A program made the position numbers and the translations under genes. Shown here in pieces: positions 45,264 through 52,897 of a stretch of 64,000 bases of DNA (its first letter is position 1; every line of letters starts with the position of its first letter). The stretch lies in assembly GCA_964655065.1 (NCBI GenBank), contig CAZZLC010000017.1:59863-123862 (forward strand), in the 5' to 3' direction. Origin of the DNA: DRPG01 sp964655065. Its GTDB lineage: Bacteria > Myxococcota_A > UBA796 > GCA-2862545. A model generated the notes under the pieces. The model was not told the DNA's origin and did not search any database. It saw only the letters and a list, made by a program, of their open reading frames with translations.

Positions 45264-46517
45264 TCAGCGCATCGCCGACATCATGTTCTGCAGGGGCAGG
45301 AGGAGCCCGAGCGCGACCAGGAACACCACCCCACCGACGGCGAAGATCATCAGCGGGGCGAGAAGTGAAGTCAGGGCCGTGATCGTGGCGTCGACCTGAT
45401 CGTCGTAGGAATCGGCGACGATGGTGAGCATGCGCTCGAGCTCGCCGGTGCGCTCCCCGATTCCGATCATGTGCGTCACGAGAGGCGGGAACTCCCCCGA
45501 CTGCCGCAACGGCACCGCGATGGACTGCCCCTCCTGGATGCTGTCCGACGCCTTGCTCACCGCCTCGCCGATCACCACGTTGCCGACCACCGCCTCCGTG
45601 ATCTTGAGGGCGCTCACGATGGGCACGCCGGAGATCAGGAGCGTCGACATGGTGCGGCAGAACCGCGAGACCGACACGAGGCGAGCCATCTTGCCGAGCA
45701 GCGGCCACTTCAGCCGCCAGCGGTCCCAGGTGGCCCGACCGTTGTCGGTGCGGACCCACTGTCGCCAGCCGATGAAGATGCCCACGAGGACGAGCGGCAC
45801 GATGAGGCCGGTCCAGCTCGTGAGCATGTCGCCAAAGAAGAACACCATACGGGAGACGACGGGGAGTCCGGCTTCACCGCCGGGCATCGACTCGAACATG
45901 GTGCGCACGCGCGGAATCACGAACAGGAAGATGCCCGCGAGCATGCCGGCGCCCATCAGGCCGAGCAGGATCGGGTAGGCGACGGCCGAGAGGATCTTGC
46001 CCTGGAGCTTGACCTGCCCCTCGGCGTAGGCCGCGAGACGAACCAGCACCTCGGCGAGGGCGCCGGACTTCTCGCCCGCGCGAACCATCTGTACGAACAG
46101 GTCGTCGAAGACCTTGGGGTGGTGCGCCATCGCGTCGGCAAGGGTGGACCCCTCGTTCACCCGCTCCTTGATCTTCGACAGGATGACCTTGAGCTTGGAC
46201 TTCTCGGTCTGATCGACGAGGGCCGACAGCGCCTCGGCCATGGGGACGTGGGCGCCCACGAGCGTGGAGAGCTGCTGGGTCATGGTCGCGATGTCGCGCG
46301 AGGTGATGAACTCGAAGTACTTCTCGACGTCGATCTGCATGTCGAGAATGGACTCGCCCGACTTGCGGGTGCTCTTCTGCGACTGCTCGTGGATCTCGGT
46401 CGGGAACAGGCCCTGCTTGCGCAGCCTGGTGCGGGCGAGCTTGGCCGAATCGGCATCGATGATGCTCGATACGGCCTTCCCGCTGGCGTCGAGCGCCTTG
46501 TACTCGAAGACCGGCAC
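45264..46517 (-). CDS. gspF: Type II secretion inner-membrane platform GspF
   Basis: A 417-residue platform protein with two copies of the T2SSF domain and three transmembrane helices (for example ILLGLMGAGMLAGIFLFVIP and ALTSLLAPLMIFAVGGVVFL). It contacts the GspE ATPase. The GTG start is three bases after gspE. Confidence 0.93.
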   Translation of the reverse strand: MPVFEYKALDASGKAVSSIIDADSAKLARTRLRKQGLFPTEIHEQSQKSTRKSGESILDMQIDVEKYFEFITSRDIATMTQQLSTLVGAHVPMAEALSALVDQTEKSKLKVILSKIKERVNEGSTLADAMAHHPKVFDDLFVQMVRAGEKSGALAEVLVRLAAYAEGQVKLQGKILSAVAYPILLGLMGAGMLAGIFLFVIPRVRTMFESMPGGEAGLPVVSRMVFFFGDMLTSWTGLIVPLVLVGIFIGWRQWVRTDNGRATWDRWRLKWPLLGKMARLVSVSRFCRTMSTLLISGVPIVSALKITEAVVGNVVIGEAVSKASDSIQEGQSIAVPLRQSGEFPPLVTHMIGIGERTGELERMLTIVADSYDDQVDATITALTSLLAPLMIFAVGGVVFLVALGLLLPLQNMMSAMR

Positions 46518-46520
46518 GAA

Positions 46521-48242
46521 TCACCCCAGCTCGGACGAAGTCACGCGCTTGATCTCGTCGAACGTCGTGACGCCCTGGAAGACCTTGCGCACCCCGTCGT
46601 CGAACAGCGAAAACATGCCGGCCTCCCGACCGGCCCTGGCGATCTGCCCCGATGGCGCGTTCTGGATGACGAGGCGTTCGATCTCCTCGTTGTTCTCGAG
46701 GAACTCGTAGATGCCCGTACGACCGGAGTATCCACGCTCGTTGCACTCGCCGCAGCCCACCGCGCGGAAGATGGTCGCGTTCGGGACCTGGGCGATCTGC
46801 TCCTCGGTGCAGCCGACCTCGGAGAGCTCCAGCGGATCGGGCTCGTACTGCTGCTTGCAGTAGGGGCACAGCGTCCGCACCAGACGCTGGGCGAGCACGC
46901 CGAGCACCGTGTCGGCGACGAGAAACGGCTCGACGTCCATGTCGGAGAGGCGAGCGAACGCCGTCGCGGCGTCGTTGGTGTGCAGCGTCGAGAACACGAG
47001 GTGCCCGGTGAGCGATGCCTGCACCGCGTTGAGCGCGGTCTCCGAGTCGCGGACCTCGCCGACGAGGATGACGTCGGGGTCCTGCCGGAGGAACGCTCGG
47101 AGCGCGGACGCGAACGTCAGGTTGATCTTGTGGTTCACCTGCACCTGACCGATGCCCGGCGCCTCGTACTCGACCGGGTCCTCGATGGTGAGGATGTTCT
47201 TGTCGGGGCTGTTGATCTCGGTGAGCGCCGAGTACAGCGTCGTCGACTTGCCCGACCCCGTGGGGCCGGTGACGAGCAGGATGCCGTGGGGCCTCCGGAT
47301 GAGCTCGCGGAACCTGGACAGCGTGTCGCCGGCCATCCCGATCTTGTCGAGCGAGAAGACCTTGCCCTTCTCGAGGATTCGCATGACCACGCGCTCGCCG
47401 TGGCGCACGGGCACGGTGCTCACCCGAAGGTCGATCTCGCGCCCGCCGAACTTCCGGCGGATGCGCCCATCCTGCGGCAATCGCTTCTCGGCGATGTTGA
47501 GGCCGGCCATGATCTTGATGCGAGCCACGATGGTGCTCTTGAACCTCGACGGCGGCCGGATCGACTCCTTGAGCACACCATCGACCCGATAGCGAACCAC
47601 GAGGTCACGCTCGTAGGGCTCGATGTGGATGTCGCTCGCTCGCTCCTTGATGGCCTGCGAGAGCACCGCGTTCACGAACCGGATGATTGGCGCTTGGTTG
47701 GGGTCGTCGCCGATCTCGGCGTCGAGCTCGAGGTCGTCGGCCGACGCGTCTTCCTCGGCCTCCTGGTCCGCCTTCTCGATGATGGCTTCGGCCGACTGGG
47801 CGGCTCGGTCGTAGGCATCCTGGGTCGCCTCGGCGAGCACGTCGGCCGGCACGATGACGGGACGGATGGGGTGACCGTAGAGCACTCGGAGATCGTCGAG
47901 GATCGCGATGGCATCGAGGTCCGCGATGCCGACGTGGAGCTCGCCGCTCGCTTCGTCGAGAAACAGCGGCAGGACGGCATTGTCCCGCGCGATGGTCGAC
48001 GGCATCATGCGGATGTACTCGGGATTCATCCGCTCGACGTCGATCTGCTCGACGAGCGGATAGTTCGACAGTCGCGCGTAGGCCTGGGCCATCGCCTTGG
48101 TGTCGAACTCCTTGACCTCCATCGCAGCGCGTCGGAACGAGATCTCCTTCCGGCTCGCGACGGTCTTCGCCTTGGCCAGGGCCTCTTCCTCGACGCCCAG
48201 CTCCCGCATCGACTCGTCGATGCCTACCCGCCGGATGGCCAT
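46521..48242 (-). CDS. gspE: Type II secretion ATPase GspE
   Basis: A 573-residue ATPase that powers pseudopilus assembly. Walker A GPTGSGKSTTLYSAL is near residue 325, the Asp box and GEVRDSETA Walker B region follow, and a tetracysteine zinc site (CPYC and CGEC, about 458-500) is present. The N-terminal part is a GspE-N domain that binds GspL. The ATG has GGAGG upstream. Confidence 0.95.
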   Translation of the reverse strand: MAIRRVGIDESMRELGVEEEALAKAKTVASRKEISFRRAAMEVKEFDTKAMAQAYARLSNYPLVEQIDVERMNPEYIRMMPSTIARDNAVLPLFLDEASGELHVGIADLDAIAILDDLRVLYGHPIRPVIVPADVLAEATQDAYDRAAQSAEAIIEKADQEAEEDASADDLELDAEIGDDPNQAPIIRFVNAVLSQAIKERASDIHIEPYERDLVVRYRVDGVLKESIRPPSRFKSTIVARIKIMAGLNIAEKRLPQDGRIRRKFGGREIDLRVSTVPVRHGERVVMRILEKGKVFSLDKIGMAGDTLSRFRELIRRPHGILLVTGPTGSGKSTTLYSALTEINSPDKNILTIEDPVEYEAPGIGQVQVNHKINLTFASALRAFLRQDPDVILVGEVRDSETALNAVQASLTGHLVFSTLHTNDAATAFARLSDMDVEPFLVADTVLGVLAQRLVRTLCPYCKQQYEPDPLELSEVGCTEEQIAQVPNATIFRAVGCGECNERGYSGRTGIYEFLENNEEIERLVIQNAPSGQIARAGREAGMFSLFDDGVRKVFQGVTTFDEIKRVTSSELG

Positions 48243-48253
48243 GGCTTCCCTCC

Positions 48254-50728
48254 CTACTCGCCCTTGGCGGGCGAGGCCTGATCGTCGATGATGAGCGGCT
48301 CGACGTCTTCGGGCAGCTGACCCGCGGTCGCGCCCGGCTCCTCGCTGCGCGCATCCAGGATCGCCGACTGCACCGCTGCCCGCGTATCGTCGGACAGCTC
48401 GACGCTCTGCGCCATGTCGAGGGGCCCGCGGTACATGGTGGGCTGATCCACGAGGTTCATGGAGTAGCGAAGCAGGTTCTGCAGCTCCTTGTAGAACTCG
48501 TCCTTGCTCCGGCCGTAGAAGCGCCGAAGGAACTCCTGCCGCTGGGCTTCCTTGACTCGCTGGATCTCGAGCATGTCCTCGGGTTCGTCGATGATGTGCG
48601 GAGTGAGGAAGATCATCAGGTTGGTCTTGCGGTCGCCCTGGGTGCGTGACCGGAAGAGCGAGCCGATGAGCGGCAGGTCGCCGAGCACGGGCACCTTGCT
48701 CTCGGAGACGCTCTCGGTCGAGCCGACGAGGCCGCCGACCACCATCGTCTGGTTGTCGCGCACCAGAGCAACCGTCTGCAGGCGCCGCTGCGAGGTGATG
48801 AAGCCGCCCCCCTGCGCGGAGACCGCAGCACTCTGGGCGCTCTCCTCGACTTCCTGGACCTCGACCTCGAGCTCGAGCGTGACGTAGTTCGAGCTGTTGA
48901 TGCGCGGGGTCACCTTCATGGTGATGGCGACGTCTTCGCGCTGGAAGCTGATGACCGGCGACCCGAGGCTGTTGAGGCCGCTCGACGTGGGGAACGGGAT
49001 CTTCCGGCCGACCGTGATCTCGGCTTCCTCGTTGTCGAGGGTGGTGAGGTTCGGGTTCGAGATGATGTTGGTGGACCCGAACGTCTTGATCGCGTTCAGC
49101 GCGATGCCGAACGCCGGGACGGTCAGCGTGTCCGCCGAGCCGTCGAGCGGGTTGATGATCGGCACGTCGACGCCCTCGCGGTCGAACACACCGAAGGCCA
49201 GTCCCGACAGCGCGTCCTGCGACAACCCGAGCGAGCTGGTTCCGAGCTGGGCTCCCCCGAAGCCGGCCGGGCCGGTCGTGGCGTCGGGGTCGCCGAACGG
49301 CGCGTGGAAGGCGAGGCCGAGCGACGCCGAGTCCTCGCTGGTCAGCTCGAGCACGACCGCGTCGACGAACACCGACTTGCGCTCGACGTCGAGGGCGAGG
49401 ATGACCTCGCGAACGACCTTGTAGTCGTCGTTGTTCGCGATGATGACGAGCGAGTTCGTGTTCTCGTCGGCGGCGATCCGCATGCCCGAGTCGAAGGCGG
49501 CGATGACCCCCTTCTTCGCATCGTCATCGGGCTCGGGCCCGTTCGACGTCCGGTTGCGGTTGCGCTGGGCGAGACGGCGCTGGGCCGCCGTCTGCGCCTG
49601 GCTCTCCCCGCCCGAGCCCCCCTCGGAGAGCTCCTGGAGCACCGAAGCCACGTCCTCGGCCTTGGCGTTCTCGAGGTACATGACGTGGATCTGCGAGCCG
49701 GAGGTGGGATCGGTGTCGACGTCGAGCTTCTTCATGAGCTCGGAGACGGCCTGGTGGCCGTCCTGGTTGGCGAGCACGATGAGCGAGTTGGTCCGCTCGT
49801 CCTCGAGCACCTTGGAGATGTACTTGGCCTCGCTGCCCGCCGACACGCCCTCGTTCGTCTTGGGCTCGGGCCGGCGGCGCGAGCGCCGGGACGACCGACG
49901 GTTCCGGCGCACGCGGCTCGCTGCCGACTCGGGCTCGTTCGAGCTCTCCTCCCCGCCGTAGAGCTCCTCGATGATCGTCTTGACCTCGGCCGCATCGGCG
50001 TGGACGAGCTGGTAGATCTTCAGGGTCGACTTCGGCGCAGCGACGTCGAGCTCGTTCATCACCTCGTAGAGCTTGCGGATGTTCGACGCGGTGTCGGTGA
50101 TGATGAGCGTGTTGGTCGGCGGGTACGCGACGATCTTGGCTTCGCTCGGCGCCATGGTCTGGATGACCTTGAGCATGTCGTCGACGCGGGTGTTGTTCAG
50201 CTGGATGAGCTGCGTGACGTAGTCGTCGCTCTGGCCGAGCTTGTCGCCGACCTTGCCGATCCGGATCGGCTTCTTGCCTGCCTCGGAAGACTTCACGACC
50301 TTGGCGGTGTCGTTCACGATCGACAGGCTGTAGCCGCTGACTTCGAGCGCGGAGAGGAAGGCCTCCCACGCCGCGCTGCCCTCGACCTCCTGGTTCGAGA
50401 TGATCGTGACCTTCTGGTTCTGGAGCTCCTTGATGTCGCTGATCACGAAGTTGATCCGCTTGATCGGAGCAAAGAACAGGATGAGGTCGTAGATCGACGT
50501 GTCGGGACCGAAGGTCAGCGAGACCTTCGAGGCGCGGCTCGGGTCGGGCGCAACCTGGTCGCCGATCTTCACCGGGTTGGGCGGCGAGACGATGGTGGTT
50601 CCGTCCGAGCGCTTCTCGACGATGGGCTCCTGCCCGTGCGCGAGCGGCGCCCAGCCGGCGACGAGGAGCACGACGGCCAGGCACTGACCGAGTCGGAACA
50701 CTGACCGATTTCCTTGGTTGAACTTCAC
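48254..50728 (-). CDS. gspD: Type II secretion outer-membrane secretin GspD
   Basis: An 824-residue secretin that forms the outer-membrane pore. A signal peptide ends near HGQE (residue 34), N-domains follow, and the secretin core lies at about 540-740 (TNIISNPNLTTLDNEEAEIT, VVGGLVGSTESVSESKVPVL). Two low-complexity inserts sit between N-domains: an Arg/Ser-rich one (SRVRRNRRSSRRSRRRPEP) and a second around RRLAQRNRNRTSNG. The start is GTG 50728. Confidence 0.94.
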   Translation of the reverse strand: MKFNQGNRSVFRLGQCLAVVLLVAGWAPLAHGQEPIVEKRSDGTTIVSPPNPVKIGDQVAPDPSRASKVSLTFGPDTSIYDLILFFAPIKRINFVISDIKELQNQKVTIISNQEVEGSAAWEAFLSALEVSGYSLSIVNDTAKVVKSSEAGKKPIRIGKVGDKLGQSDDYVTQLIQLNNTRVDDMLKVIQTMAPSEAKIVAYPPTNTLIITDTASNIRKLYEVMNELDVAAPKSTLKIYQLVHADAAEVKTIIEELYGGEESSNEPESAASRVRRNRRSSRRSRRRPEPKTNEGVSAGSEAKYISKVLEDERTNSLIVLANQDGHQAVSELMKKLDVDTDPTSGSQIHVMYLENAKAEDVASVLQELSEGGSGGESQAQTAAQRRLAQRNRNRTSNGPEPDDDAKKGVIAAFDSGMRIAADENTNSLVIIANNDDYKVVREVILALDVERKSVFVDAVVLELTSEDSASLGLAFHAPFGDPDATTGPAGFGGAQLGTSSLGLSQDALSGLAFGVFDREGVDVPIINPLDGSADTLTVPAFGIALNAIKTFGSTNIISNPNLTTLDNEEAEITVGRKIPFPTSSGLNSLGSPVISFQREDVAITMKVTPRINSSNYVTLELEVEVQEVEESAQSAAVSAQGGGFITSQRRLQTVALVRDNQTMVVGGLVGSTESVSESKVPVLGDLPLIGSLFRSRTQGDRKTNLMIFLTPHIIDEPEDMLEIQRVKEAQRQEFLRRFYGRSKDEFYKELQNLLRYSMNLVDQPTMYRGPLDMAQSVELSDDTRAAVQSAILDARSEEPGATAGQLPEDVEPLIIDDQASPAKGE

Positions 50729-50757
50729 GTCTTACTCGAGGGGCAGGGGTTGTGTCG

Positions 50758-51681
50758 TCAGCGGACGTCGTAGCAGAGCTCGACGGGCTTTCGCCGCCGG
50801 GTGATCTCGAAACAGAAGTTCGACTCGTTCTGCATCGTGTTGTAGGCGTTCATCGCCGCCTGAAGCGAGGTGAGCGGCTCGCCGTTGACCGCGTGGATGA
50901 TGTCGCCGTTCTTGATGCCGAGCTGGTCCGCCAGGGTATTCCGCCGGATGGCCGCGAGCCGGTAACCATCGAACGAGCCGTCGGGGCCGCGGTGCAGCAG
51001 GGCTCGCCCGAGCTTGGTGATCGACTCCATGTCGTTGATGTACTTGTCGAACAGATCTCGGGACACGGCAAAGCGGTTGTCCCCGGTCTGCTGGACGCCG
51101 CTGTCGTCGTCGCTGTCATTGGGCGTCGTCGAGGCGGTGACGCGCTTGCCCTCTTCGTCGTCGATCGACAGCCACTCGAAGGCGCCGTCGGCACGCTCGA
51201 GCTTGACCTTCCCCTTGATGATCTCGACGATGGTGCGGTCGGCGAGCATGTCGCCGATCGAGTAGCCCTTCGAGTACGGCTCGTCCTCGCTCGCGATGAG
51301 CGCCGACGAGTACTGCGGATCGTTGGCGACGACCGTGCCGAGCAGGCGAACGCGAAGTGGCGTCTCCTGCGGCCCGACGGAGTCGCCCGGGGGGTCGGGA
51401 TTCCAGCTCGCGATGACGTCGACGTCGAACAAGTTCCGCTGCATGATCCCGTCGAGGTACTGTTCCGCGGTGAGCACGGGGCTGGAGCGGCGAGGCTCGG
51501 TGCGGGTCGCCGCCACGCGAGGCTGGCCCGGCGCATCGTCCGGCGTCGGCGCCGCCTCGTCGTCAGTCGGCACGCCCTCGGGCGCGAGCTGGCTGGCGAC
51601 GACCTGGTTGACCCCGTAGGCGCTGCCCGCCGAGATCAGCGTGGCCGCAGCCAGGATTCCCCCCATCAGGTTCGGATTCAC
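50758..51681 (-). CDS. gspC: Type II secretion protein GspC with PDZ domain
   Basis: A 307-residue inner-membrane protein linking the secretin to the platform. An N-terminal helix (GGILAAATLISAGSAYGVNQ), a homology region (LLGTVVANDPQYSSALI near residue 115) and a C-terminal PDZ domain (TLADQLGIKNGDIIHAVNGE) are in order. GTG 51681 follows GGAGG; the frame open to 52356 has no support. A sigma-54 promoter lies just upstream. Confidence 0.88.
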   Translation of the reverse strand: MNPNLMGGILAAATLISAGSAYGVNQVVASQLAPEGVPTDDEAAPTPDDAPGQPRVAATRTEPRRSSPVLTAEQYLDGIMQRNLFDVDVIASWNPDPPGDSVGPQETPLRVRLLGTVVANDPQYSSALIASEDEPYSKGYSIGDMLADRTIVEIIKGKVKLERADGAFEWLSIDDEEGKRVTASTTPNDSDDDSGVQQTGDNRFAVSRDLFDKYINDMESITKLGRALLHRGPDGSFDGYRLAAIRRNTLADQLGIKNGDIIHAVNGEPLTSLQAAMNAYNTMQNESNFCFEITRRRKPVELCYDVR

Positions 51682-51715
51682 GCATCCTCCGCCGGTCGAC
51701 TCGACCCGTGCTCTT

Positions 51716-51731
51716 AGCAAGCGCCGTGCCA
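51716..51731 (-). promoter_or_regulatory. Sigma-54 promoter for the gsp operon
   Basis: On the minus strand the sequence TGGCACGGCGCTTGCT matches the -24/-12 consensus (TGGCAC-N5-TTGCT) exactly, with GG and GC ten bases apart. The predicted start is near 51705, about 24 bases before the gspC start codon, leaving room for the GGAGG site. No sigma-70-like element of comparable quality was seen. Confidence 0.75.
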
Positions 51732-51783
51732 TCAGCCCAGGTCCGAAAGTGGCTCCAGACCCCTCCCCAGGTCGGGCTCGTCC

Positions 51784-51836
51784 CGACAACCTGTCAGGCC
51801 ACTGCGAGGTCCCCACCGACCGGTGACAGGTTGTCA
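51784..51836. promoter_or_regulatory. Two TGACA-N3-TGTCA palindromes, 40 bp apart
   Basis: CGACAACCTGTCA (51784-51796) and TGACAGGTTGTCA (51824-51836) are two copies of one 13-bp palindrome in opposite reading, centre to centre 40 bp or close to four helical turns. They are about 85 and 125 bp upstream of the predicted sigma-54 start, the usual place for enhancer sites. The second is also 18 bases before the GTG of the divergent GPP34 gene. Confidence 0.6.
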
Positions 51837-51853
51837 TCGGGAGGCCGAGGGGC

Positions 51854-52513
51854 GTGGCAGTTAAAGAACCCCTGATGGACGGCCCGAGCATTCCCGAAGC
51901 CCTGTTGTTGTTCGCACTGCACGACGAACGGGGCACGGTGCACCCCTCTGCCTTCATCGCGATCGACCACGGGCTGCGAGCCGCCGTGCTGGCCGAGCTT
52001 CGGCTCCGGGGCTTCGTGCAGACGAAGCGGGACGGCCAGGCGCGCCGCCACCCCGAGGCGTACGAGCCCCCGAAGGATCGCCTGCTCGCAGAGGCGTGGA
52101 CCGCGCTGCTCGACCATCCCGAGCCGAGTCCGGCCGAGACCTGGATCAGGGCGCTCGAGGTCCTGCCCGACCTGCGGATGCGCCTCGCCCGGGGCCTCGC
52201 CGACCGCGGGGTGCTGAGGGCCGAGGGTCGGCTGCGCACCATGCTGCCGGAGCAGCTCACGTTCCCCCTCGAAGACCCGAGCGTGGAGGCGGCCCTCGTG
52301 GAGCACCTCCAGCACGCGCTCACCCTCGACGAGCGGGTGAGCCCTCGCGATGGCACGTTGATCGGGCTGTCCGTCGCGTGCCATCTGGAGCCGTGGGTAT
52401 TCGGCGATCACGTGGAGCGGGCTCGCGCGCGAGCCGCGTGGGTGGCCGACCGAGACACCATCGTGCGGGCCCTGAAGGCTGTCGTGCAGCGGGCCGAGAC
52501 CTGGGGAGGCTGA
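51854..52513 (+). CDS. GPP34 (GOLPH3-like) family protein
   Basis: A protein of 219 residues from GTG 51854 (GGAGG nine bases upstream) or 212 from ATG 51875. IPEALLLFALHDERGTVHPS is the opening of bacterial GPP34 proteins, relatives of the Golgi phosphoprotein GOLPH3; eukaryotic members bind phosphatidylinositol-4-phosphate and tether enzymes to membranes. The bacterial role is unclear. It is divergent from the secretion operon and followed directly by a membrane protein gene. Confidence 0.75.
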   Translation: MAVKEPLMDGPSIPEALLLFALHDERGTVHPSAFIAIDHGLRAAVLAELRLRGFVQTKRDGQARRHPEAYEPPKDRLLAEAWTALLDHPEPSPAETWIRALEVLPDLRMRLARGLADRGVLRAEGRLRTMLPEQLTFPLEDPSVEAALVEHLQHALTLDERVSPRDGTLIGLSVACHLEPWVFGDHVERARARAAWVADRDTIVRALKAVVQRAETWGG

Positions 52514-52897
52514 GTGAACCTGGCCGAGAACTTCCTGATCCCCCTCGCGCTCGTCCTCGGCTTCGGCGTCGTGGTGCTCCTCGGGATCTACAACGTGATC
52601 GCGGGGATCCTGTTCCTCAGGGAGTCGATCGACGGAAACGCGAGCGTCGTCGCCAAGGTGGCGTGGGTGTTGTCGGGGGTGGCGCTCGGCACCTGGTGCC
52701 TGCCGTGCCTGGGCACGGGTGCCGCGCTGCTCGCGATGCTGCTCGCCCGCTTCGAGCGCGATCGCATCTACGCGTCGAAGTCACCCCTCGCTTCGGCGAC
52801 CCCCGTGCGCATGGCCCGCATCAACGGCGCCTGGTCGCTGTTGCTGCAGTTCGTGGGCTACGGAGTCGTCCTGATCGGCGAGCTCGTTCTCCTCTGA
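52514..52897 (+). CDS. Small membrane protein
   Basis: A 127-residue product with about three hydrophobic helices (FLIPLALVLGFGVVVLLGIY, VAWVLSGVALGTWCLPCLGT, LLLQFVGYGVVLIGELVLL) and a CLPC pair. The GTG immediately follows the GPP34 stop, so the two are co-translated and probably act together. It overlaps the end of the convergent GH3 gene by 77 bases. The function is unknown. Confidence 0.65.
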   Translation: MNLAENFLIPLALVLGFGVVVLLGIYNVIAGILFLRESIDGNASVVAKVAWVLSGVALGTWCLPCLGTGAALLAMLLARFERDRIYASKSPLASATPVRMARINGAWSLLLQFVGYGVVLIGELVLL

